Source: Opitutia bacterium UBA6410
GTDB lineage: Bacteria; Verrucomicrobiota; Verrucomicrobiia; Opitutales; Intestinicryptomonadaceae
DNA: 25,348 bases
Assembly: GCA_002437405.1 (NCBI GenBank)
Contig: DJPO01000069.1
Location: forward strand, 1-25,348
Direction of reading: 5' to 3'
Shown here: positions 1-6,062 of the stretch, in pieces
How the letters are laid out: the number at the start of each line of letters is the position of its first letter
Numbering within the stretch: the first letter of the stretch is position 1
Position numbers and translations under genes: made by a program
The notes under the pieces: generated by a model
The model's input: only the letters and a program-made list of their open reading frames with translations
Told to the model about the DNA's origin: nothing
Databases searched by the model: none

Positions 1-59
1 TTGCGCCCGCCGTATCAACGGTAATTTCACAAGCCCAAAAAAAACAACCGCACTGGACA

Positions 60-614
60 TCAATTCAGCGCCGGAGGCGCGGAGGGTATGGGGAGGGTTT
101 GGTAGGAGGGGCATTGCTTTAACAAGAGCTCGCGCCATAGGTGCTCGGGGGGTATGTCGAATACCATGTTTATGTCCGCATTGCAGACTATCCATTCCCC
201 CTCCGAAATCTCCGATTGCAACTGCTTCGGCCCCCAGCCCGCGTAGCCCGAAAATGCAGCCACTTTCGCGTCTGGATTGTTTTCTATTTCGGAAATCGCG
301 TTCTGCGGCGATGCCCCGAAGGAAAAACTCCCCCCGTTTTCGTCGTCCGCGTCGTATGTGCACACCGCAAGACTTATCGTCTCGCGCCCGACCAGGCCGC
401 CGTCGAAAATTTCCACCTCTTCGAGCGGCGTCGAAACGAATTCGTCCGAAATTTCCCCCAGCTTTCTGCCGCCCGCCTTGTTTATCGCTATCCCGAACGC
501 GCCGTCCTCGTTGTCCTCCAAAAGCAGAATCACCGATTCGTCGAAAAAGTCGCCCGTGTGCGAGGGCGAGGCTATCAGAAAGCTCCACGAAATGTCGTCG
601 TAGTAATTGCGCAT
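60..614 (-). CDS. YqgE/AlgH family protein (DUF179)
   Basis: This 184-residue protein belongs to the YqgE/AlgH family, which is widespread in Gram-negative bacteria; its biochemical role is unsettled, and AlgH was first named as an alginate regulator in Pseudomonas. The family pattern is visible: an N-terminal FLIASP segment, then SVILLLEDNEDGAFGIAIN, a GGLVGRE loop where GGPV is usual, and the signature GYAGWGPKQLQSEI near residue 122. Length is normal for the family. The ATG at 612-614 lies 3 bp beyond the stop of the dCMP deaminase gene, so it is the last gene of a four-gene minus-strand cluster. The extreme C-terminus is proline/alanine rich and not conserved in the family. Family assignment is firm; function is not. 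Confidence 0.9.
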   Translation of the reverse strand: MRNYYDDISWSFLIASPSHTGDFFDESVILLLEDNEDGAFGIAINKAGGRKLGEISDEFVSTPLEEVEIFDGGLVGRETISLAVCTYDADDENGGSFSFGASPQNAISEIENNPDAKVAAFSGYAGWGPKQLQSEISEGEWIVCNADINMVFDIPPEHLWRELLLKQCPSYQTLPIPSAPPALN

Positions 615-617
615 ATT

Positions 618-1088
618 TTAAAGCTTTGCGATTTTTACGCCCGAGTCCTCGAAAAACTTGCGGCACAATTCGTCGTTGTGGTAGTCGTGCAAATATTTTA
701 TTTCGGCTATCCCCGAGGCTACCAGCAACTTTGCGCAATTTACACAGGGGAAATGCGTTATGTATGCCGTGCAGCCGTTTAGGCTCACTCCGCGTCTGGC
801 GGCGTCGGAAATCGCGTTTTGCTCGGCGTGGACTGTCGCCTGCTCATGTCCGTCGCGCACACAGGAAGTGTGCGGTGCTCCGGGGAGGAAGCCGTTGTAG
901 CCCGCGGCTACAATCCTGTTGGGGTGCTCTCCGCCGCTTACCATCACGCACCCGACATGCAGGCGCGAACACGCGGAACGCGATGCCATAAGTATCGCCG
1001 CGCAAATAAAATACTCGTCCCACGACGGGCGTCCGCCCCAAGAGTTTACGGCGTTTTCCACGCCCTTTATCAATTCGGAATTTTCCAT
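618..1088 (-). CDS. dCMP deaminase (ComEB-type cytidine/deoxycytidylate deaminase)
   Basis: This is a predicted zinc-dependent dCMP deaminase, which converts dCMP to dUMP and so supplies thymidylate synthesis. The 156-residue protein carries the HAE motif (H88, E90) in HAEQNAI and the PCVNC motif (C115, C118), the zinc ligands and catalytic glutamate of the cytidine-deaminase fold. The AAGYNGFLPG stretch (61-70), followed by a Cys/His-rich loop, is typical of dCMP deaminases rather than tRNA or guanine deaminases. Its start is 4 bp downstream of the haemolysin III stop, and its stop is 3 bp before yqgE, so cotranscription is likely. Residues 1-20 are extra and variable. RibD is unlikely because there is no reductase domain. 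Confidence 0.92.
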   Translation of the reverse strand: MENSELIKGVENAVNSWGGRPSWDEYFICAAILMASRSACSRLHVGCVMVSGGEHPNRIVAAGYNGFLPGAPHTSCVRDGHEQATVHAEQNAISDAARRGVSLNGCTAYITHFPCVNCAKLLVASGIAEIKYLHDYHNDELCRKFFEDSGVKIAKL

Positions 1089-1092
1089 TTTG

Positions 1093-1743
1093 CTATAAAA
1101 TCACGCACGAAAACAGCACCGCGAAAAAGTGCATAAAACTGCCGAGCAGCACAAAAACGTGCCAAACCGCGTGCGAATACTTTTTTGTTTTGCGCAAATA
1201 AAAGAATACGCCGCCCGTGTAGAAGAGTCCGCCCAGAATCAGGAAGACAATCGCGGTTGTCGGTAGCAGTGAAAAAAGCCTGCCCGACACGAAAATTATC
1301 AGCCAGCCCATCGCCAGATATAGCCCGACCGACCACCATTTAGTCCCCGAGCCGCCCGCGTATATTTTGAGGAAAGTCCCCAAAATCGCGAGAGTCCAAA
1401 TTATTCCGAAAATGGTCCACGCCACCGCCGAGCGCATCGCGACCAACAGAAACGGCGTATAGCTGCCCGCAATCAGGTAGTAGATTGCTATGTGGTCGAA
1501 TTTTTTGAGGATTTTTTTCGTATCGGCATTGCGCGCGGCGTGGTAGATTGTCGATGCCGTGTACATCAATACGAGCGACGCTCCGAAAATCGCGCTCGAG
1601 ACAATCCCCCAAGCGTTGCCGTAAACCGACGCGAGCGTCACCATCACCGACAGCATCGCGACGCTTGCGAAAATTCCGAACCCGTGGGTTGCGGCGTTCC
1701 AGATTTCCTCCGCGCGGGAATATGCCGTTTTTTGTGCTACCAT
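1093..1743 (-). CDS. Haemolysin III / PAQR-family integral membrane protein
   Basis: This 216-residue hydrophobic protein has about seven predicted membrane segments and matches the haemolysin III (YqfA/YplQ, PAQR-like) family. Family marks include EEIWNAATHGFG at residues 11-22, an SxxYH motif in the second segment, DHIAIYYLIAGSYTPF in the middle, and a C-terminal H-x3-WH...MHF cluster; the histidines are thought to bind zinc in PAQR proteins. Despite the name, most members are not toxins, and roles in membrane-lipid homeostasis have been proposed. The start codon is the last unit of an alternating AT run (1742-1753). No Shine-Dalgarno is visible. The gene lies 25 bp after the XRE regulator and 4 bp before the dCMP deaminase. 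Confidence 0.9.
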   Translation of the reverse strand: MVAQKTAYSRAEEIWNAATHGFGIFASVAMLSVMVTLASVYGNAWGIVSSAIFGASLVLMYTASTIYHAARNADTKKILKKFDHIAIYYLIAGSYTPFLLVAMRSAVAWTIFGIIWTLAILGTFLKIYAGGSGTKWWSVGLYLAMGWLIIFVSGRLFSLLPTTAIVFLILGGLFYTGGVFFYLRKTKKYSHAVWHVFVLLGSFMHFFAVLFSCVIL

Positions 1744-1768
1744 ATATATATATTACGGCGCGGAATTT

Positions 1769-2362
1769 TTATTTCGCAACTTTTTTTTGAGAAATTTGCG
1801 CTTCGGGGATTTCCGCCACTTCGGGGAAGGCGCGCGCGAGCCTTTTGTGCAGACGTTCGAAACCTTTTTCGGACTCCTCCGCGCGCTTTTCGAGCAGCCT
1901 GAAAATCGCGTCCACAGCCCTGCGCGGCGAGTTTTCCGACGTTTTGCGCCTTTTCGATTTCGGGGCGGGGGAGGCTTTTGACATCGCGGCTTTGTTTGTG
2001 GCAGGTTCGGGGGTTTCGGTTTCGGAAGATACGGTTTCGGAGGGCGTCGGATTCTCCGAAAGCTGCCTTTGCTTTTCGCGCAGAGTCATCTGCTCTTCGG
2101 CGGGGTAGTCGGACGCTTCGTTCGAGAAAACAAGCTCGCCGCGCCCCTCAAGAAGGAATTCGCGGCTAACCCCGAGCGCGCCCGCGAGCTTCCCGACCGT
2201 CCTGCCCGCGCGCGGAATTCTCCCGCGCCGCCATGTGCTCGCCGCGCTCACCGACAGCCCCGTAGCCTCGGCGAGTTCCCTCAGGGTGATGTTTTTCGCG
2301 CCCATCAGTAGCCTTATTCTGGCTGCGAATTCCTTATCTTGGTATGTTTTAGTATGTTTCAT
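1769..2362 (-). CDS. XRE/Cro-type helix-turn-helix regulator with long acidic tail
   Basis: The N-terminal 70 residues form a Cro/C1-type helix-turn-helix domain: FAARIRLLMGAKNITLRELA, then a recognition region around AEATGLSVSAASTWRRGRIP, then KLAGALGVSREFLLEG. Residues about 80-145 are a low-complexity Glu/Pro/Thr/Ser/Lys linker. The last 45 residues are charged and probably helical (RRAVDAIFRLLEKRAEESEK), so may aid oligomerisation. There is no peptidase or ligand-binding domain. It is transcribed away from a small winged-helix gene across an AT-rich control region with two inverted repeats, so autoregulation is a reasonable inference. Downstream, 25 bp away, is the haemolysin III gene. 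Its targets are not known from sequence. Confidence 0.88.
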   Translation of the reverse strand: MKHTKTYQDKEFAARIRLLMGAKNITLRELAEATGLSVSAASTWRRGRIPRAGRTVGKLAGALGVSREFLLEGRGELVFSNEASDYPAEEQMTLREKQRQLSENPTPSETVSSETETPEPATNKAAMSKASPAPKSKRRKTSENSPRRAVDAIFRLLEKRAEESEKGFERLHKRLARAFPEVAEIPEAQISQKKVAK

Positions 2363-2390
2363 CTTAAAAGTAGAATTTTTCTATTTTATG

Positions 2391-2419
2391 TTGACAAATA
2401 ATAATTATTATGTTCTAAT
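2391..2419 (+). promoter_or_regulatory. Sigma-70-like promoter with extended -10, upstream of the winged-helix gene
   Basis: A perfect TTGACA (2391-2396), a 17-bp spacer and TCTAAT (2414-2419; five of six matches) are preceded by TG at 2411-2412, giving an extended -10. Transcription would start near 2426, leaving a leader of about 130 nt before the gene at 2555. The reverse strand has TTGTCA overlapping the same -35, spaced 17 bp from TCTACT, a possible weaker promoter for the XRE gene. Confidence 0.65.
2398..2411. promoter_or_regulatory. 14-bp perfect palindrome inside the promoter spacer (candidate operator)
   Basis: ATAATAATTATTAT is its own reverse complement and lies wholly between the -35 and -10 boxes. 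A dimeric repressor such as the adjacent XRE protein bound here would block RNA polymerase. AT-rich palindromes also arise by chance, so the binding role is inference. Confidence 0.4.
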
Positions 2420-2428
2420 CTTTTTTAA

Positions 2429-2449
2429 TCAAACATCGATTGTGTTTGA
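2429..2449. promoter_or_regulatory. Inverted repeat at the predicted transcription start (candidate operator)
   Basis: Seven-base arms TCAAACA (2429-2435) and TGTTTGA (2443-2449) are separated by 7 bp, giving a 21-bp dyad just downstream of the predicted start site near 2426. It could be a second repressor site or a small hairpin at the 5' end of the transcript. No T-run follows, so it is not a terminator. Confidence 0.4.
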
Positions 2450-2554
2450 ACGTTATAGAATAAATTCGGAATAGAAAGGAAAAAAATCGCGAAAATATGG
2501 AAAAACTGACAATAAAAAAAATCTGCCGATATTGCAAGCGGGAGGGAAGACGGA

Positions 2555-2950
2555 ATGAAAAGTAATGACGAATTTGCGGAGGCGGCGGAACATTTCGGGT
2601 CGTTGTTTCCCAAAGGGCAGGAATGGTTCAGCCCGAAAGAGGCGGGATACATAATCGGCCGCTCCGACCAGTTCGTTAGAAACAGCTTTTACAGCGGCAA
2701 GATACTCGGGCATTTGTCGAACGGGCTCGCGAAGGCTGGCGAGGAGAAAAAGACCTACATGCGGGTACACCGCGATGCGATAGTTTTGTTTTTGCTCGAG
2801 TCCGCCAACTATACGCCCGAGTCGTTTATGAAGAAGTTGGAGGGCGTGATATTGAACCGCTCCGACTACCAGTTGCTGCGCTTGGAGAAGGTAATCCGCG
2901 ACAGGCTTTATCCCAAGGGCGGGCGGCTCGGCGTCCGCGGGGCGTATTGA
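2555..2950 (+). CDS. Small winged-helix / excisionase-like DNA-binding protein
   Basis: I do not recognise this 131-residue protein as a named family, but residues about 24-85 look like a MerR/excisionase-type winged helix: WFSPKEAGYIIGRSDQFVRN resembles the helix-turn-helix, SFYSGKILGH the 'sG.lp' turn, and YMRVHRDAIVLFLLES the strand-plus-helix wing that closes this fold. The C-terminal part (KKLEGVILNRSDYQLLRLEKVIRDRL) is probably helical. The ATG at 2555 is set by a good Shine-Dalgarno (GGAGG, 2541-2545, 9 bp away). It is divergent from the XRE regulator and shares its control region, which suggests a regulatory pair. No integrase or phage gene lies nearby. Function is unknown; DNA binding is an inference. 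Confidence 0.72.
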   Translation: MKSNDEFAEAAEHFGSLFPKGQEWFSPKEAGYIIGRSDQFVRNSFYSGKILGHLSNGLAKAGEEKKTYMRVHRDAIVLFLLESANYTPESFMKKLEGVILNRSDYQLLRLEKVIRDRLYPKGGRLGVRGAY

Positions 2951-3355
2951 TGCGTCCGCGTTTGGTAAAGTTTTTTTATGTTCGGCGGGGGACGGCGGAG
3001 GAAAATGACAATAGCGGGATAGGGCGGTGCAGGGCGGCGATAAAACGGCTGACGCCTGCCAAATCGCATTGAGCAATTTTCTTCCGTCCCGCGCAGGTTT
3101 TTTCAAACACTCGGGGATTTTTGCCCGAACAAGTCGGCTCCGAACAGCCCGAACGCGTTGAACGAACCGAAAAACTCCGAACGACTCCGACAAGCCCGTC
3201 GGATATTTCCGCCCGAACAAACCCGCGCAATTCCGACGCCACTGTCGGGATTTTCTTCCTCCCCAATTTCCTACGGGACGGCGTTCGCCGCCGAAATCCG
3301 AAGAGTTGGGATTTCGTTTAAATTCACAGCTATCTGGGGCAGTTGACCTATTGTT
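2951..3355. other. Gene-poor intergenic stretch of about 400 bp
   Basis: No open frame here has coding character: those present lack family motifs and disagree with the local base-composition pattern. Five copies of CCGAAC lie between 3125 and 3218 at irregular spacing, and a hairpin lies at 3292-3316. No tRNA or known structured RNA was recognised. It may be a decayed gene or ordinary spacer. Confidence 0.5.
3292..3316. repeat. Hairpin with 8-bp arms between queA and the winged-helix gene
   Basis: CGAAATCC (3292-3299) pairs with GGATTTCG (3309-3316) around a 9-base loop. It lies 40 bp past the queA stop. Only TTT follows on the plus strand and no T-run on the minus strand, so it is at best a weak terminator. 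Confidence 0.35.
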
Positions 3356-4438
3356 TTATACAATTAGCATTGCGTCGCCGTAGGAATAAAAATTGTACTT
3401 TTTATCCACGGCGATCTTGTAAATTTCCCTGAGTATTTCCACGCCGCCGATTTCCCCCGACTTTATGAACGAGGCAACCAAGCACATAAGGGTCGAGCGC
3501 GGCAGGTGGAAGTTCGTTATCAGCGCGTCGGCGGAGATTATTTTTTGCGGCGGATAGACGAAAAGATTCGCGGAGTCGGCGACGGCTTCGGGGGGCGCGT
3601 CTCGGAAGTTTTCGTGCTTTCGGCAAAAGTCCTCCATCGCCCGCAGGGAGGTCGTTCCGACGGCGACTCTCGGGCGCGAGGAATCCGCCATCGCCGCGAG
3701 TGTCTTTGCGGGGATTTCGTATATTTCGGAATGAATCTTAAAGTCTTCGACTTTGTCGGTCTTCATCGGGCGGAACGTCCCCAGCCCGACGTGCAGTGTG
3801 AGGTCGAAGAATCTGTGCCCGAGAGAGGCGAGCTTTTCGTCAAGCTCGGGCGTAAAGTGCAAGCCCGCAGTCGGGGCGGCGGCGGCGACGCGTTTTGAGG
3901 GGTCTGCGTAGACGGTTTCGTAGTAGCGGTTGTCGAAATCCCTGTCGTAGTCGGGCGATTTCTGGTCGCGGGCGATGTACGGCGGAAGCGGAACTACCCC
4001 GATTTGCTCGCTTAGCTCAACGACGCTCTTTCCGCCCGAAACGTCGAAGCGCACCGTCGCGTTTCCCTCGTCGTCCTTCGCCAAAACCGTTGCGGTAAAG
4101 AGTCCGTCGCGCCCGAAAGTCGCCCCGACGGGCAGACGCTTGCCCGGTTTTAGCATACAAGTCCATTCGTCCGAGCCGTTTGTTGGCGTTAGCAGCAGGC
4201 ACTCGACGTCTCCGCCCGTGGGCTTTTTCGCGAAAATCCTCGCCTTCAAAACTGCCGCGTTGTTGCGGAAAAAGTTGCAGTCGGGCGGCAGGAAGTCGGC
4301 GATGTCCGCAAAGTGCGCGTGGGTTATTGCGCCCGTGCCGCGGTTGTAGACGAGCAGCTTGCACGCGTCGCGCCTTTGCGAGGGATAGCGCGCGATGCGT
4401 TCTTCGGGGAGAAAATAATCGAGTTCCGACGAGTCCAT
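3356..4438 (-). CDS. queA: S-adenosylmethionine:tRNA ribosyltransferase-isomerase
   Basis: QueA transfers and isomerises the ribosyl part of S-adenosylmethionine onto preQ1 in tRNA to give epoxyqueuosine, the penultimate step of queuosine synthesis. The 360-residue length is normal. Motifs in order are LPEERIARYPSQRRDACKLL (10-29), KPTGGDVECLLL (72-83), YETVYADP (173-180), AAPTAGLHFT (187-196), LHVGLGTFRP (215-224), and near the C-terminus ITNFHLPRSTLMCLVASF and YNFYSYGDAMLIV. One oddity is the segment FFRNNAAVLKAR (57-68), where most QueA proteins have an N-(N/D)-T-(R/K)-V pattern. The gene is alone and divergent from glgA. Identity is firm. Confidence 0.96.
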   Translation of the reverse strand: MDSSELDYFLPEERIARYPSQRRDACKLLVYNRGTGAITHAHFADIADFLPPDCNFFRNNAAVLKARIFAKKPTGGDVECLLLTPTNGSDEWTCMLKPGKRLPVGATFGRDGLFTATVLAKDDEGNATVRFDVSGGKSVVELSEQIGVVPLPPYIARDQKSPDYDRDFDNRYYETVYADPSKRVAAAAPTAGLHFTPELDEKLASLGHRFFDLTLHVGLGTFRPMKTDKVEDFKIHSEIYEIPAKTLAAMADSSRPRVAVGTTSLRAMEDFCRKHENFRDAPPEAVADSANLFVYPPQKIISADALITNFHLPRSTLMCLVASFIKSGEIGGVEILREIYKIAVDKKYNFYSYGDAMLIV

Positions 4439-4485
4439 TTTTTACAGATTCCCCGATTTCCCCGAATATTGCGAGAATTTTTTTA

Positions 4486-4501
4486 TTTTGCGCGCGCAAA
4501 A
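4486..4501. repeat. 16-bp perfect palindrome in the queA-glgA divergent region
   Basis: TTTTGCGCGCGCAAAA is perfectly self-complementary, with an alternating GC core, and sits 48 bp upstream of queA and 85 bp upstream of glgA. It could be an operator or a cruciform/Z-DNA-prone site. No convincing -35/-10 pair was found on either side. Confidence 0.4.
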
Positions 4502-4586
4502 AAAGCTTTGCAAAACGCCGCGGATTTTATGAGTATTAGTCGATTTATATGCGGTGTTCGCATATATGAAAATCGAGGACAGTATT

Positions 4587-6056
4587 ATGAAAATGAAAAT
4601 CCTTATGATTTCCCCCGAATGTGCGCCGTATTCGAAAGTCGGCGGGCTCGGGGATATGGTTTCGTCAATTTCCAAGCAGTTCGCGGCGTCGGGCTGCGAC
4701 GTCAAGGTTTTTACGCCGCTCTACGCCACGGTAAAACGCCCCGACGACCTCGAAAAACAGATGGACAATTTGAGCGTCCACATGGGGCTGGGGCTCGAGT
4801 ACAAGGCTGCTGTCTGGACTTCCAAGCTGGGGGCGGCGCAGATGCTGTTCCTCGAATTCAATATGTATTTCGACAGGCAGGGCATTTACAATTACGGCGG
4901 AGTGGATTTCTCCGACAACGGCGGGCGTTTCGCCTTTATGACCCGCGCCGCGCTCGACTGGTGTCTGCAAAACGACTGGATTCCCGACGTAATCCACTGC
5001 CACGACTGGACTACGGGGCTCGCGCCCGTGCTTTTGAATACGTCGCTGCGCGCCTCGCCGCTGGGCGGGACTGCCAGCGTCTTCACAATCCACAATCTCC
5101 AGCATCAGGGCGTTTTCGACAGGGGCGTTTTGGAGTACGCGGGCGTGCCGATGTCCGAATTCCGCGCAGACTCGTGCGAGTCGTACGGGTCTCTCAATAT
5201 GATGAAGGGCGGGCTTTACAATGCGACGAAAATCACGACGGTCAGCCCCACTTACGCCGAGGAAATCCGAACCCCCGCCTACGGCTGCGGGCTCGACGGA
5301 CTGCTGCGCTTCAGGGGCGCGGACTTGGTCGGAATTTTGAACGGGGTGGACACAGACGTCTGGAATCCCGAAACCGACCCGATGATTCCCGCGAACTACT
5401 CGATTGCGGATATGTCGGGCAAGGCGGCGTGCAAGGCGGCTTTGCAGAAGAAAATGGGGCTGAAGGTCTCGAAAAAGACACCTGTATTCGGGGTGGTCTC
5501 GCGCCTGTATTCGCAAAAGGGGCTGGACTTGCTCGCGCGGATTGCGGGCGATTTGGTCTCGAATATGGACATACAAATCGCGCTGTTGGGCTCGGGCGAC
5601 GAGTGGCAACAGAAGGCGTTTAGCGACTTGTCAACGTGGTTCTCGGGGAAAATCGGCGTGTACATCGGCTTTAGCAACGAGCTTTCGCATTTGGTCGAAG
5701 CGGGCTCGGACTTCTTCCTTATGCCCAGCCGCTTCGAGCCGTGCGGACTCAACCAGATGTATTCGATGATATACGGAACGCTGCCGATTGTGCGCTCGAC
5801 GGGCGGGCTTGCCGACACCGTCGACCAGTATTCGGAATCGACGGGCGCGGGCGACGGGTTCAAATTCTCCGACGCCACCTGCGAGGCTCTCTACAACACA
5901 ATCGGCTGGGCGTGCTCGACTTGGTACGACAGACCCGAAGACATCGCCAAAATGCGCCAAAATGCAATGTCCAAGGACTTTTCTTGGAGCGGTTCGGCGG
6001 AAAAATACGCGCTCGTCTACAAATGGGCGACGGCGGCGCGCTCGGCGGGGATTTAG
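4587..6056 (+). CDS. glgA: Glycogen synthase (ADP-glucose-dependent, GT5)
   Basis: GlgA extends alpha-1,4-glucan chains from ADP-glucose. The protein opens with MKILMISPECAPYSKVGGLG, containing the KxGGL nucleotide-sugar motif (K17), and ends with the GT5 C-terminal signature PSRFEPCGLNQMYSMIYGT, with E384 at the catalytic position, followed by STGGLADTV. VSRLYSQKGLDLL marks the start of the second Rossmann domain. An in-frame ATG lies further up at 4554, but GAGGA at 4575-4579, 7 bp before the ATG at 4587, decides this start and gives 489 residues, normal for GlgA. The SNF2 gene starts 6 bp after its stop, so the two are probably cotranscribed. No other glycogen genes are in the window. Confidence 0.96.
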   Translation: MKMKILMISPECAPYSKVGGLGDMVSSISKQFAASGCDVKVFTPLYATVKRPDDLEKQMDNLSVHMGLGLEYKAAVWTSKLGAAQMLFLEFNMYFDRQGIYNYGGVDFSDNGGRFAFMTRAALDWCLQNDWIPDVIHCHDWTTGLAPVLLNTSLRASPLGGTASVFTIHNLQHQGVFDRGVLEYAGVPMSEFRADSCESYGSLNMMKGGLYNATKITTVSPTYAEEIRTPAYGCGLDGLLRFRGADLVGILNGVDTDVWNPETDPMIPANYSIADMSGKAACKAALQKKMGLKVSKKTPVFGVVSRLYSQKGLDLLARIAGDLVSNMDIQIALLGSGDEWQQKAFSDLSTWFSGKIGVYIGFSNELSHLVEAGSDFFLMPSRFEPCGLNQMYSMIYGTLPIVRSTGGLADTVDQYSESTGAGDGFKFSDATCEALYNTIGWACSTWYDRPEDIAKMRQNAMSKDFSWSGSAEKYALVYKWATAARSAGI

Positions 6057-6062
6057 GCGGCG

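Noticed and set aside
1769..2950. XRE plus small gene as a toxin-antitoxin or prophage module
   Set aside because: The two genes are divergent rather than overlapping in one operon, neither resembles a known toxin, and no phage structural or integrase gene is near.
2453..3220. Long minus-strand open frame opposite the winged-helix gene
   Set aside because: It is antisense to a gene with a good Shine-Dalgarno and recognisable helix-turn-helix pattern, and its own translation has no family features.
3121..3346. Two short overlapping plus-strand frames in the gap before queA
   Set aside because: No Shine-Dalgarno, no recognisable domain, and composition driven by the CCGAAC cluster.
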